DNA from: CAZHNW01 sp942491575
GTDB lineage: Bacteria > Spirochaetota > UBA4802 > UBA5550
Direction of reading: 5' to 3'
Length of the DNA stretch: 64,000 bases
Assembly (NCBI GenBank): GCA_942491575.1
Contig: CALOBT010000025.1
Location: 2,542,001 to 2,606,000, forward strand
Under the pieces are notes generated by a model that worked only from the letters and a program-made list of their open reading frames with translations, was not told the DNA's origin and did no database searches. Both the position numbers and the translations under genes were made by a program. Shown here in pieces: positions 18,548-27,660 of the stretch (position 1 is its first letter; the number at the start of each line of letters is the position of its first letter).

Positions 18548-18934
18548 CTATATAAGCATACCTGAAATTCTTTCCCTGCTCTGAGCCCCTACGAGAAATT
18601 CCCTGATTACTTCGTCTTCCACAAGCACCACCGATGGCGTACCGAGGATACCAAATTTACGGGGAGTATCCATATCAGAGACTATATTGATGCTGAAAAT
18701 ATTTTTCTTCGACTTTTTAAATTCTTCAATCATCGGAGTCATGGAACGGCACGCACCGCATGAGGGGCTGTGAAAATATAACAGTGTTTTCCCGCCTTTA
18801 GTAATGGCGGCCCCCATTTCTCCTTCAAGTTCAGGGGCGGGTTTCCCCTTTTTAAGACGCATTTTCAGCAGCATGAAAAGCTGAAGAATAACAAAGGCAA
18901 CCAGAAAAGCGGCGAGAATATACAATACTACCAT
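18548..18934 (-). CDS. Membrane-tethered thioredoxin-like protein
   Basis: 128 residues. An N-terminal membrane helix (residues 3-25) is followed by a short basic linker and a thioredoxin fold. The active site is CGAC in FHSPSCGACRSMTP (about 58-61). The cis-proline loop is GILGTPSVVLVE. The inferred role is envelope thiol-disulfide exchange, since the topology (basic KMRLKKGK after the helix) leaves it unclear whether the catalytic domain is periplasmic or cytoplasmic. It is monocistronic, six bases from the convergent AraC-type regulator. Confidence 0.8.
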   Translation of the reverse strand: MVVLYILAAFLVAFVILQLFMLLKMRLKKGKPAPELEGEMGAAITKGGKTLLYFHSPSCGACRSMTPMIEEFKKSKKNIFSINIVSDMDTPRKFGILGTPSVVLVEDEVIREFLVGAQSRERISGMLI

Positions 18935-19312
18935 TTAATTTAGCTCCCTATTGATTTAGAATTTTAGAAAACAATTAAATATAATGTACATCAGTAGATT
19001 TGTCAAGTTTTAATACATATATAAAATTCTCCCCCCGTGGAATCCCGCAGGGGGAGCAGAATGTTACAATTCATATGGATAATTAAAATAGTTTACCATG
19101 GAATTGTATAATAGGAAATAGGGCACATGATTGCGGAATTAATAAAATTAATCCGCATTTTGCACCTTCTCAATTGAAGTGTTCCCTGAAGGGAACAAGG
19201 GACACAAAATTTTTTCCGGGTGGAAAAAAAATCGAATTTTCAATATATAAGTTTTCCCTGTTAAGGCCGGGAAGGCATGAAACGATTTGGATAATTATAA
19301 TACCCGAAGAGG
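18935..19312. other. Non-coding gap with stem-loops
   Basis: 378 bases, no gene seen. It contains the hairpin described at 19029-19056 and a perfect GTTCCCTGAAGGGAAC palindrome (about 19179-19194). The rest is AT-rich. Confidence 0.5.
19029..19056 (-). terminator. Probable terminator of methyltransferase gene
   Basis: CTCCCCC and GGGGGAG arms. On the minus strand it is followed by AATTTTATATAT. It lies 257 bases after the stop, with no other minus-strand gene between. Confidence 0.55.
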
Positions 19313-19969
19313 TTAATATTCACATGCAACGACAGGTTTTACAGCAAAGACATATGCCCTTCGGCTTTCGTACTCAACACCGGGGTATGGATCTCTCTCT
19401 ATTATTTCAATCTTTTCGAATCCACTCTCCTTCAGGCAACTGCGGATAAAATCAGAAGAGAACAGCATAAAGTCTATATCAATTGTTTTTCCCAGAAATT
19501 CATTTAAGTGGATAGTCTCCGCACCAACGTGGTATGTAAAAAGGAAAAGTCCACCAGGCTGCAACACACGCAATACTTCACGAAACGCATTTCTTACCTG
19601 TTCATCAGTGAAGTGGACTATTGCGTAGAAAGCTACAGCACCGGCTATAGAATTGTTTTCAAGTTCCAGGTCAAGAATATTCCCTTTTCGAAAATCGATC
19701 TCAGGATTAATTGCCCTTGCCTGTTCCAGTATTTTTTCTGACAGGTCAAGCCCGGATATTTTGATACCAAGATTTTTTAAAAATTTTGTGGTATTCCCTG
19801 GACCGCATCCAAAATCCCATACGGGACCCCTATCTCCAATATCCCGGGAGAACCTGTGGAGCATTTCCCGGTCTTTCGGTTTTTTATCATGTTCATCAGA
19901 GAATGCTTCTGTCCATTCTCTGGCTACGGTATCGTACATGTTTTCTATTTTTTCGATATTCTGTCCCAT
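19313..19969 (-). CDS. Class I SAM-dependent methyltransferase
   Basis: About 218 residues. The ATG at 19969 is chosen over the GTG two codons upstream because AAGG then lies eight bases before. Rossmann-fold motifs are intact: motif I VWDFGCGPGNTTKFL (about 53-67), post-I ISGLDLSEKILEQA, motif II region AGAVAFYAIVHFTDEQV, and motif III LRVLQPGGLFLFTYH. It is a Methyltransf_11/25-type enzyme acting on a small molecule; the substrate cannot be told. It is monocistronic. Confidence 0.82.
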   Translation of the reverse strand: MGQNIEKIENMYDTVAREWTEAFSDEHDKKPKDREMLHRFSRDIGDRGPVWDFGCGPGNTTKFLKNLGIKISGLDLSEKILEQARAINPEIDFRKGNILDLELENNSIAGAVAFYAIVHFTDEQVRNAFREVLRVLQPGGLFLFTYHVGAETIHLNEFLGKTIDIDFMLFSSDFIRSCLKESGFEKIEIIERDPYPGVEYESRRAYVFAVKPVVACEY

Positions 19970-19975
19970 AATCAC

Positions 19976-20307
19976 TGCCTTTTTTTTATTAAAGGGTATT
20001 CAATCCGATTGAAATATTTTACAATTTAATATATTTTAAGTACTCTGGTAAGCAGCTTTTCCTTTATTTCCTGATGAGTATCATATTCCACTTTGAAAAT
20101 TTCCTGCATTAGAATTTGATGATCTATTTATTATATATCAGGATTAACCAAAATAAAAAAATAATACTCACTGCAAATAAATCAGAGGGAGTAATCAAAA
20201 ACTTAGCTTACTGAAATTACTTGATTAATCAAAATCAGGAAAACTTTTTCTTTTTCCACCCGCAAGTATTGCAACAGCAACTGTAAACTTCCCCCAAAAA
20301 AGCAAAA
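19976..20307. other. Non-coding AT-rich gap
   Basis: About 330 bases between two minus-strand genes. I see no gene, tRNA or strong hairpin in it. Confidence 0.5.
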
Positions 20308-21348
20308 TCAATCCCGAATCGGCAGATACAAAATACTCAAGGGATCGACCTGAATCCCCCGCACCATCAGGGAAACATGAAGGTGCGCCGCAGTGGAAAC
20401 ACCCGTGGACCCCACCTCCCCTACAGCCTGTCCCCCGGTAACGAGATCACCCTTTCTGACATTCATTTTATTGAGATGCATAAAGTAGGAAAAAATACGG
20501 TTACCGTGATCGATTACAAGCATGTTCCCTTCATAAAAGAGCTCCTCCGCGAGTACCACCCTTCCCCTGGCGAGGGAAAAAACAGGCGTACCGGTATTGC
20601 CCCGCAGGTCCAGGCCACGGTGAACCTTGATCCGGTTCTTCAGGCGAATTTTTTTGCCTTTTCTGATCTTATACCGCATGTAAGTTCGCTTCGACCAGTA
20701 TGGAGAGGTGATATAGTGCATGTCCCGGGGATGTGCCAGGTCCGGCCCCAGTTTATCCTCACTGGTGATGGAAAAGGCAATTTTCTTTTTCCTGGCGCAT
20801 TCCCTGATAAAGGCAATATTCTCCGGAATCTGATGATACTCTACGTCAGAATATTTTCCCAGATCGAGGGCACGGCGGTGATAGGGAAAGGGGCTCTGAG
20901 CCACACTGAATCTTCCACTGACGGTGAAGGGCCTCCCTGCATTGGTCCCGGAAACCACTACCGGCTTATTACCGGGAGGGGTTTCGGGATGAATGGCATA
21001 AAATCCACGGTGAACAGGGATTTTGCGTGTCATGACTACATTCCTTCCGGCGATTCGGCACGAGGTGATTTTTACCGTTTCCGAACCGGTGATTTCCACG
21101 TACATTAAGTTGCCCTGGGAAAAATTCCTGGCAAAAAGATCGACCCTTACGGGACGGGACCCGAGGGTCAGAGCCTTTGTCTTCCCCATGGGGTAATCCT
21201 TCGGGACCTTCACATTTCTGAAGGAATTTTTGGCCCGGGTTACCCTGAAATTTTTAGTGTTCGTTTTACCCGCAAGAGATAAACTTCCCCCCGCCAGGAA
21301 CAAAACGGCAATATATACTGCGACAACTCCCCTTTTTTTTCCTTTCAT
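20308..21348 (-). CDS. Secreted M23/LytM-family metallopeptidase
   Basis: 346 residues. A signal peptide (VYIAVLFLAGGSLSLAG) is followed by an unrecognised beta-rich region (30-235), then the M23 domain (about 235-340). Zinc-site residues are visible: the HxxxD motif HRGLDLRG and the HxH motif HLHVS, with the connecting strands GTPVFSLARGRVV and GNMLVIDHGNRIFSYFMHL. All ligands are present, so it is likely an active peptidoglycan endopeptidase in the periplasm. AGAGG lies before the ATG. The gene is divergent from the spirochaete-type gene at 21555. Confidence 0.88.
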   Translation of the reverse strand: MKGKKRGVVAVYIAVLFLAGGSLSLAGKTNTKNFRVTRAKNSFRNVKVPKDYPMGKTKALTLGSRPVRVDLFARNFSQGNLMYVEITGSETVKITSCRIAGRNVVMTRKIPVHRGFYAIHPETPPGNKPVVVSGTNAGRPFTVSGRFSVAQSPFPYHRRALDLGKYSDVEYHQIPENIAFIRECARKKKIAFSITSEDKLGPDLAHPRDMHYITSPYWSKRTYMRYKIRKGKKIRLKNRIKVHRGLDLRGNTGTPVFSLARGRVVLAEELFYEGNMLVIDHGNRIFSYFMHLNKMNVRKGDLVTGGQAVGEVGSTGVSTAAHLHVSLMVRGIQVDPLSILYLPIRD

Positions 21349-21554
21349 TAAATCCTCTTTATATCTTTAACACATGTACAATAAAACCCTGTATACAACG
21401 GAAGAAGCACTTCTTCCGCTTCTGTTCTCTATATCGGCAGGAAGAGTACTTTCTTCCATCCATTACCGTTACGCAATTTATCCTTGCAATGGATCCGTGC
21501 AGCACCGATAATAGTAAGAGTAATCGCCGCATTGCAGGAAGAGATCCCATAACT

Positions 21555-22553
21555 ATGAATGAAATAATTATTTTCAAACCGGAAGAACAGGCAATTATTG
21601 ACCTCCTTGTCGAAGAGATGAATAATCGGAATCTGGACGGGGAACTTTTGCAGATAGGCCGAAATGAAATGGCCCTTCACGAGCTATCCCGGTCGATTTC
21701 CATGTACCCCTCCATTCTAGGGAGCCAGAACCTCGGCACCTCCTCCCGATCCGTGGAGACCCTCATCGATAACCTCGTCCTCCGTGATGTTATGGATATG
21801 CTTTTTCATATGCCCACAAAGGCTATTCTTGGTCACAGCTATTCCCTGGCGAAAATAAATTACTTCTTCATGCTCCTCTATCTCTGCCGTGAAACCGGTG
21901 GAATGAAAGAACTTGAAGAGAGATTTCTCCAGGTAATATTCAATAACATTTTCAGCATTATGGCAGAGGAAGTTTTTATTGCCATTATATCCGACAAAAG
22001 GATTCCCATGCACATCCGCTCAAACGCGGGATACCTCCTCGCTAATATCTGGGAATACCGCATCGACCACGGCGTGGAAGAATTTGCCCCCACCCTCGCC
22101 AGTATATGGCATGCCCGTGACAGGCTGACACCCACCTATGGAACCATGCTGGGTGTCAGTGAACTTTTCAGACTTGCATCCGAAAGTGATCCCGTCTGGT
22201 TTGAGTTTCTCCAGAGGGATGAACTCGCAGATGATGAAATTGACGCCCTGCAGGAATTTCTCCTGGGCCTCTCCTACGAGGAGATGAAGCAGATCAGCTA
22301 CCAGATGAAAAAGGAAGGAAAATACGCGGTAAACGGTGAGGATATCACCAAGCTCGTGGGAGAACAGGATATCAACCAGCTCTACCAGGAGGGGGACCCC
22401 CGCAGGTTCTTTAAATCCTTCAGTCACAGGAAAAATAATGCCATCTACCGCGCAAAGGGGAATCTCCAGGGACCGAAAAAGACCTTCGAGGAATATCTGA
22501 TGTGTTTCCTCCTCTCACGCCCCCAGGAGTGGGGAAAATCACCCCAAAAATGA
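21555..22553 (+). CDS. Hypothetical helical protein
   Basis: About 332 residues from the ATG at 21555 (AGGAAGAG upstream); an earlier in-frame ATG at 21489 lacks a ribosome site. It is mostly helical and soluble, with no signal peptide and no motif I recognise. Notable stretches are RSVETLIDNLVLRDVMDML near residue 60 and HIRSNAGYLLANIWEYRID near 160, which read like HEAT-type helices; the C-terminus is FEEYLMCFLLSRP. The helical repeats could make it a scaffold. It is followed 80 bases later by the carbonic anhydrase gene on the same strand. Confidence 0.7.
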   Translation: MNEIIIFKPEEQAIIDLLVEEMNNRNLDGELLQIGRNEMALHELSRSISMYPSILGSQNLGTSSRSVETLIDNLVLRDVMDMLFHMPTKAILGHSYSLAKINYFFMLLYLCRETGGMKELEERFLQVIFNNIFSIMAEEVFIAIISDKRIPMHIRSNAGYLLANIWEYRIDHGVEEFAPTLASIWHARDRLTPTYGTMLGVSELFRLASESDPVWFEFLQRDELADDEIDALQEFLLGLSYEEMKQISYQMKKEGKYAVNGEDITKLVGEQDINQLYQEGDPRRFFKSFSHRKNNAIYRAKGNLQGPKKTFEEYLMCFLLSRPQEWGKSPQK

Positions 22554-22634
22554 ATTGACACTCCCGCCTTGAGGGGCACCCTGAAACCGATGGTCAATGC
22601 TGCCGTCAATACATAATGAAAACGGGTAAATGCC

Positions 22635-23249
22635 ATGATACACAAAAATGTAGTAACTGATTTTTCCAGTAAAGCTGTTGATCCCGAAATAGACCCCACC
22701 GCCTATGTTCATCCCCAGGCTGCGGTTATTGGAAATACAATACTCGGCAAAAGGGTAATGGTCTCTCCCTTCGCGTCAGTTCGAGGTGACGAAGGGCAGG
22801 CTCTTTTTGTAGGTGACGAATCAAATGTACAGGACGGTGTCGTCATTCATGCCCTCGAAACTGAACATAACGGCAAAGAAATCGATTCGAATCTGGTGGA
22901 AGTTGAAGGCAAGAAGTACGCCGTTTATGTAGGCAAAAGGGTATCCCTTGCTCACCAGGTACAGATTCACGGTCCCGCCGCCGTGGGAGACGATTCATTC
23001 ATCGGCATGAAAGTTCTGGTCTTCAAAGCAAAGGTTGGAAGCAACTGTGTGATCGAACCGGGATGTATAATCATGGGAGTCAGAGTGCCTGACGGGCGCT
23101 ATGTTCCTGCAGGAACAACCCTGAACAACCAGGCGGATGCGGATAAACTTCCTGAAATAACCGCTGACTATCCCCTTAAAGACCTGAATAGCGGTGTGGT
23201 ACATGTAAATACACATCTCGCTGACGGTTATAATAAGGCGGGCATATAA
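22635..23249 (+). CDS. cam: Gamma-class carbonic anhydrase, Cam type
   Basis: 204 residues of left-handed beta-helix. It interconverts CO2 and bicarbonate. Zinc ligands align as His72 (GVVIHALE), His107 and His112 (SLAHQVQIHG). Arg50 in SVRGDEG is the conserved structural Arg. Unlike the CamH/YrdA subgroup, it keeps the acidic-loop residues of archaeal Cam: Glu53 (Cam Glu62) and Glu75 (Cam Glu84, proton shuttle), and has the extra loop after HALETE. The wording of the C-terminal half (VEVEGKKYAVYVG, PDGRYVPAGT) closely follows Methanosarcina Cam as I recall it. No signal peptide is seen, so it is cytoplasmic unless the start is further upstream. Confidence 0.88.
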   Translation: MIHKNVVTDFSSKAVDPEIDPTAYVHPQAAVIGNTILGKRVMVSPFASVRGDEGQALFVGDESNVQDGVVIHALETEHNGKEIDSNLVEVEGKKYAVYVGKRVSLAHQVQIHGPAAVGDDSFIGMKVLVFKAKVGSNCVIEPGCIIMGVRVPDGRYVPAGTTLNNQADADKLPEITADYPLKDLNSGVVHVNTHLADGYNKAGI

Positions 23250-23254
23250 TTAAA

Positions 23255-23280
23255 TGCGGACGATTCATGAATCGTCCGCA
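23255..23280. terminator. Perfect palindrome terminator
   Basis: TGCGGACGATTCA is immediately followed by its exact reverse complement, giving 13-base arms with no fixed loop. It lies between convergent genes and is flanked by AT-rich sequence on both sides. Confidence 0.85.
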
Positions 23281-23288
23281 AAATAAAT

Positions 23289-24062
23289 TTATTCCTTGGA
23301 TTTTTTCGCCGCTTCTTCCATCTGCTTTCGCAGGGCATCAAGACGCTTCATTGCTTCAGTGTTATCCGTTTCTACCTGCTTCATCATCTTTTCACTCTGT
23401 TTGAGCCATTTATCAGAAGTAGTGGTTACGGCACGTGCACATATGAGGGTAGATACCAGCATCAATACCGGTATTACCGCCAGAACAATAGAAACAATTT
23501 TTGCTGTTTCCGGCTTTCCACCCAGTGCATTAATAACGGCATTATAGAGAAGATAAATACCGTAAACGGAAACAACCAGTGAGGCGATAGCGCCGAGGCT
23601 GAAATGAATTCCAGTCAGAACTCCGAAGAGAGAGCTGATCGGAGACAATACCAGCATGGATGCGGCAACACGAACATTTGCTTCAAAATCGGTAGAGCCG
23701 CCGCAAATTGCCGAAACAATCAGTATCAGGACTCCTCCGAGAAATAAGCCTATCAGCGCCCCGACAATAGCCATGACAAATGCCATGATACCAATACCGG
23801 TTCCCGCCGCTGCACCGAACATTCCGCCAACTGCGCCGATTCCGATTATACTCCAGAGCATTGTTATAAGGCCGGATATTGCCCCGTAAAGAAGGGCCTT
23901 GATCAATGGCTCAACCAGCCCCCCTTCCTTTGCCATACCTGTGAAATAATCTTTAGGTGCCAGCAGAACATTTTTTGAATCGTCTACAAATTTTTTAAAA
24001 TCGAAGGCTCCGCCTCCGCCCCCACCTTCAGTTCCGGTTCCGGGTCCATTTTCTTCAGTCAT
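23289..24062 (-). CDS. Yip1-domain membrane protein
   Basis: About 257 residues from the ATG at 24062, which has AAGGAGGAG three bases before it; the longer in-frame start is therefore rejected. The N-terminus is Gly/Glu-rich, then FKKFVDDSKNVLLAPKDYFTGM, the usual entry of bacterial Yip1 proteins. Five or so membrane helices follow (residues 60-205), with many Gly. The C-terminal 45 residues are a charged helix with coiled-coil character (LKQSEKMMKQVETDNTEAM, KRLDALRKQMEEAAKK). The family is membrane-embedded with no assigned reaction. It is monocistronic. Confidence 0.75.
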   Translation of the reverse strand: MTEENGPGTGTEGGGGGGAFDFKKFVDDSKNVLLAPKDYFTGMAKEGGLVEPLIKALLYGAISGLITMLWSIIGIGAVGGMFGAAAGTGIGIMAFVMAIVGALIGLFLGGVLILIVSAICGGSTDFEANVRVAASMLVLSPISSLFGVLTGIHFSLGAIASLVVSVYGIYLLYNAVINALGGKPETAKIVSIVLAVIPVLMLVSTLICARAVTTTSDKWLKQSEKMMKQVETDNTEAMKRLDALRKQMEEAAKKSKE

Positions 24063-24301
24063 ATTCTCCTCCTTAACAACTTTCATATCACAGCTCACGC
24101 TGTAGTTATCAGCTATCCATTATTTGCACTAAAAAACCAGAAAGTCAAGAGAAGAATAAAATAAAATAGCATATTAAAGGATGTGTGTATCATAGGCGTA
24201 TCCTCTTCATTGGAAAAACTCTTGACACCGGCATTTTTTTAACAATAATTTACTTAATAATTAAGATACGAATAACGTATTAAATATCAGGAGGAACTCC
24301 T

Positions 24302-24652
24302 ATGGCAGTAGCTGCATTAGTACTCGGTATTGTTTCAATCGTTTTCTGTTTTATTCCAGGTCTTAACTTCATCGCACCGATTCTGGGTATTATCGGTATC
24401 GTTCTTGCTGTTATTTCCAAAAAGCAACTGAAAGAAACTGATGAACCAACCGGCATGGCAACGGGTGGTTTGATTACTTCAATTATCGGTACCGTTCTCG
24501 GTTCAATTCTTTATCTTGCGTGCGCTGCCTGTGCTACCGGTACCGGTGTCATGATGAAAGAAATGGATAAGGAATTGAAAAAACAGGGGGTCGACCTTCA
24601 GAAAGAAATTCAGAAGGGCCTCGAAGAAGCCCGTAAAAACCAGCCTAAATAA
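24302..24652 (+). CDS. DUF4190-type small membrane protein
   Basis: 116 residues. Two hydrophobic hairpins (AALVLGIVSIVFCFIPGL, FIAPILGIIGIVLAVIS, then GLITSIIGTVLGSILYLACAA) match the DUF4190 pattern, followed by a charged amphipathic C-terminal helix (KEMDKELKKQGVDLQKEIQ). AGGAGG lies seven bases before the ATG. Its C-terminal helix resembles in style that of the divergent Yip1 gene, so the pair may act together, but this is inference. Confidence 0.7.
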   Translation: MAVAALVLGIVSIVFCFIPGLNFIAPILGIIGIVLAVISKKQLKETDEPTGMATGGLITSIIGTVLGSILYLACAACATGTGVMMKEMDKELKKQGVDLQKEIQKGLEEARKNQPK

Positions 24653-24662
24653 ATTCATTCCG

Positions 24663-24684
24663 GGCGGATCCTCAGAGATCCGCC
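24663..24684. terminator. Hairpin between DUF4190 and lgt genes
   Basis: GGCGGATC and GATCCGCC arms with a six-base loop, ten bases after the stop. No T-run follows, so it may attenuate rather than end transcription into lgt. Confidence 0.5.
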
Positions 24685-24717
24685 TGATATACTAAATCTG
24701 ACTGCAATATTCCCTTC

Positions 24718-25491
24718 ATGCATCCCATTCTCTACCAGGTAAATATTTTCGGTAAGCCCATTACAATTGGGACCTACGGTGTTTTTATCGTGCTGGCAAT
24801 AATCATCGGAGTCTCCATTGCCCTTCTCCTGGGGAAACGTCTGAATCATGACAGGGATGAAATTTTTAATTCAGTAACCCTGATCTCCTGCGGAGGAATA
24901 CTCGGGGCACTCCTGACGGGATTTCTGATTTTCCTCCCGGAAAGAATCGATGCAGGTTTTTTCACCTACCCGCCGGTACTGGTAAGCTGGGGGGGCATCC
25001 TGGGGGGAACTACAACAATGCTGATTCTCAGGCGGACCTGGAATATCAATGCAATTTTCTACAGCGACCTCCTGACCCCTTCATATATTACAGGAATCGG
25101 CATCGGCCGCATCGGATGTCATTTTGCCGGCTGCTGTTTCGGGATTCATACACAGGGTACCCTCTCTATTCATTTCACACATCCCCTGTCACCTGCAGCA
25201 ATAATGCAGCAGCCCCTGGTTCCGACACAGTTAATCAGCGCGGGGATTCTTATTGCAGCGGGTCTTCTTTTCTCATTTCTCGCCACCAGGTATACCGGAA
25301 GGGGGTTTCTTTTTTTTACTTCATTGATTTTCTATGGAATTTTCAGGTTTACAATTGAATTCTGGCGGGCCGATCCACGTGGATTTATCGGAACAGTTTC
25401 AGACGGACAGGTTTTTTCCCTGGCAGCAATCATGACAGGACTGGTTGGTCTATTGATCCTGAACAAACACTACCAGGCACCTGCAGTATAA
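24718..25491 (+). CDS. lgt: Prolipoprotein diacylglyceryl transferase family protein
   Basis: 257 residues with seven membrane segments. Lgt transfers diacylglycerol from phosphatidylglycerol to the lipobox Cys of prolipoproteins at the inner membrane. The signature region reads GIGRIGCHFAGCCFG (about 127-141), where classical Lgt has GRIGNF-NGE; this Cys-rich wording is the variant found in many Gram-negative anaerobes. The usual HPTQLYE motif appears as VPTQLIS, and the late Arg is present (EFWRADPRG). It is therefore Lgt-like, and whether it is the main Lgt of this organism cannot be decided from one window. Confidence 0.78.
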   Translation: MHPILYQVNIFGKPITIGTYGVFIVLAIIIGVSIALLLGKRLNHDRDEIFNSVTLISCGGILGALLTGFLIFLPERIDAGFFTYPPVLVSWGGILGGTTTMLILRRTWNINAIFYSDLLTPSYITGIGIGRIGCHFAGCCFGIHTQGTLSIHFTHPLSPAAIMQQPLVPTQLISAGILIAAGLLFSFLATRYTGRGFLFFTSLIFYGIFRFTIEFWRADPRGFIGTVSDGQVFSLAAIMTGLVGLLILNKHYQAPAV

Positions 25492-25566
25492 TAAATTATA
25501 ATATTCCCCATATTGTAATTGACGAATATCAACTTTCCACTATTATGTGACATAATACAATCCCCA

Positions 25567-26517
25567 ATGAATTCAATTGCCATCCATACATATGATAATG
25601 ACCTGTTCAGGCAGAGGCTTGAACAGGCGGGTTTTTCTGTTACAGAAATGCCTGCAAAACCCGAGAAGTCTCTCTACTACATACTTGAAAGTAATCTGCT
25701 GATAAATCTCTCCCGGGATTTTTTCCCCCTCATTTCCGGTCGTACAATTATTCTTTCAGATGGCATCAATAAAGAGACTAAAACTGAAATGTCCGAAAGG
25801 GGCCTTGTCAACCTGCTCACAGATAAAGATCCTGAAAAGATAACGGCTTATCTGCAAATGCTGAAAAAGACTGATGAAGGAAGTGAAAAGTCAGAAATTC
25901 TCATCGGAGAGGATGATCCCGCAGTAAAGTCCATGCTTTCCGGACTTATCCGCAGATTCGGTTTCCGCCCTGTATTTGTCAGCTCATCAAAGGGTTTTTT
26001 CGAACATCTTTCATCACCACGCCTTCAATTCCTGCTTTTAAACCTTGGGATGAAAAACTTCGATATTAATGGATTTATCAGGGAAGCCTCAGGCAGGATG
26101 GAGATTAAACGTATCCCCTTCATCGCATATCGTGATATGCAGGAAGGTATCTTTATAAATGAATTAATCTGCGGCCTCAATCGGTTTACGCGATTTATAC
26201 TTTCTCACACGGAGCTTTACAGCATGCTGACGGGACTTCTTTACAGGAAAGACCTGATACCGTCAGTTTATAACCTGGCCCGCATCAGCTGCCTGGAAGA
26301 TCACACTGCATTTGCCGAGGATAGTATCGAAAAAATATACCACCAGCACCGTGAACAACTTTTTTCACTCCCGGACCTGGCCACCCCTGACCTTCTAGAA
26401 AAAATTACTGATTTTTCAAATCGACTGCAGCAATCGGTTGTCAAAATTGAAGGACTGCGATGGCTAATGGACGGACATAATTCACCCGCAACTAATACTT
26501 GCGGATCGGGTGGCTGA
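25567..26517 (+). CDS. Degenerate response-regulator-like protein
   Basis: About 316 residues; an in-frame ATG at 25519 is an alternative, and neither has a strong ribosome site. A receiver-like domain lies around residues 108-200: the acidic pocket EDD is present in EILIGEDDPAVKSML, but the phospho-acceptor position reads LLLNLGM (Asn for Asp), and the usual KP motif is not seen. So it probably does not take part in phosphotransfer. The N-terminal 100 residues look like a second, even more degenerate receiver (NSIAIHTYDNDLFRQRLEQAG). The C-terminal 110 residues are helical. It overlaps the convergent cytochrome gene by 26 bases. Confidence 0.65.
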   Translation: MNSIAIHTYDNDLFRQRLEQAGFSVTEMPAKPEKSLYYILESNLLINLSRDFFPLISGRTIILSDGINKETKTEMSERGLVNLLTDKDPEKITAYLQMLKKTDEGSEKSEILIGEDDPAVKSMLSGLIRRFGFRPVFVSSSKGFFEHLSSPRLQFLLLNLGMKNFDINGFIREASGRMEIKRIPFIAYRDMQEGIFINELICGLNRFTRFILSHTELYSMLTGLLYRKDLIPSVYNLARISCLEDHTAFAEDSIEKIYHQHREQLFSLPDLATPDLLEKITDFSNRLQQSVVKIEGLRWLMDGHNSPATNTCGSGG

Positions 26518-27094
26518 AATTAAGATCTCCCTTTTTCAGGGTATCAATCACCTGAATAGTCAGTTTTTGCCGCTGTATATCCTCTTTTTTTACCGGCATG
26601 CATGGCCGTTTGTTATTATGACAGAAACGGCACAGCTTCTCTCTTTTAATAAGATTATCCTCATAATCGAGTATTGGGTACATGCCCCGCTTTTTCGCCT
26701 TCAGATACCCCCTTCTGCGGTCACGGAAATCTACATGCCACTCAACACGGTGATATCCGCCCCCGGGGCCATGGCATGATTCACAGCCAACACCTTCAGT
26801 TCGGGTTGCGGCATTTTTCCCCCCGCCGGTGGTATGACATTTAAGGCAGCGGTTATCCTCCCATGGTTTATCTATTGAGTGTGCCGCTGCGATTTTTTTC
26901 GCCTTTTCGCTTTTTAATTCGCGGTAGGCCTTTGCATGGGGGCCTGAAATCCATTGTTCATATTGTGAATGACCCCCACTGCTGGAATGACAGGCCTTAC
27001 AGTCATTGATCCCGACATAATTAAATCTTTTTCTGGCAATAACCGAAACTGCAACAAGCAGCACCAAAAGGACTAATACAGCTTTTTTATTCAT
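26492..27094 (-). CDS. Periplasmic tetraheme cytochrome c
   Basis: 200 residues. A signal peptide (AVLVLLVLLVAVSVIA) is followed by four heme-binding CxxCH motifs: CKACH, CLKCH, CESCH and CRFCH. Additional His residues (SGPHAKAYRE, AAHS, HRVEWH, SHPIRKY) can serve as distal ligands. The spacing and the GPHAKAY and GVGCESCHGPGG wording resemble cytochrome c554-type proteins. It should carry electrons in the periplasm. No reductase gene is adjacent, so its partner is unknown. The C-terminus overlaps the 3' end of the convergent gene. Confidence 0.88.
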   Translation of the reverse strand: MNKKAVLVLLVLLVAVSVIARKRFNYVGINDCKACHSSSGGHSQYEQWISGPHAKAYRELKSEKAKKIAAAHSIDKPWEDNRCLKCHTTGGGKNAATRTEGVGCESCHGPGGGYHRVEWHVDFRDRRRGYLKAKKRGMYPILDYEDNLIKREKLCRFCHNNKRPCMPVKKEDIQRQKLTIQVIDTLKKGDLNFSHPIRKY

Positions 27095-27321
27095 ACCCGT
27101 ACCTCCGCAGGGGAGAAATTATATATATAACGATAAAAATACCGGTCTGGTTCTATATTTCAAGGACTTTTAGCCTTATCCTGAATAAATACCAGGTAAA
27201 AACGGTGGCTCTGAGCCTTTACGTCAAGGGGGTATCGGAAAGGAAGTTGAAATTAAGCACTTGACATTTGCTCTATTCCGCCTGTAAAATACGGTCACTC
27301 AACCATGGAGGTTACTGGTGT

Positions 27322-27621
27322 ATGGCAGCAGACGGCGATAAAAAGGGTTTAAGGGTTGGAGAGTTCCTCGTTGATAATGGTATTATTACAAGAGATCAAC
27401 TTGATAGCGCTCTTGCCATGCAGGAAGACAATTCACAACGGCTTATCGGAGAAATACTGGTCACCCTTGGAATTCTCTCAAAAGAGGAAATGATCATGGC
27501 ATTTGAAATGTATCTCATGATTACGGATGCAAAAGTTGAGCATGTTGACGAATGGCTTGATCAGGATGAAATCGATCTTATAATCAACCGCATGAAAGAG
27601 AAGGAAGAGAATAACAAATAA
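27322..27621 (+). CDS. Small protein with GspE/MshE N-terminal-like domain
   Basis: About 99 residues, starting at the ATG at 27322 (GGAGG ten bases before). LRVGEFLVDNGIITRDQLDSAL, GEILVTLGILSKEEMIMAF (given as separate blocks) is the two-helix repeat of the type II secretion ATPase N-terminal domain (MshEN). In other proteins this domain can bind cyclic di-GMP or interact with the inner-membrane platform. Here it stands alone with no ATPase domain, and the C-terminus is a charged helix. Confidence 0.65.
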   Translation: MAADGDKKGLRVGEFLVDNGIITRDQLDSALAMQEDNSQRLIGEILVTLGILSKEEMIMAFEMYLMITDAKVEHVDEWLDQDEIDLIINRMKEKEENNK

Positions 27622-27660
27622 TAGTTGACAAAAAATCCTTAGTATTAAAAAACTGCCTAC

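Noticed and set aside
20377..21108. 243-codon plus-strand frame
   Set aside because: Antisense to the M23 peptidase gene, whose catalytic motifs are intact.
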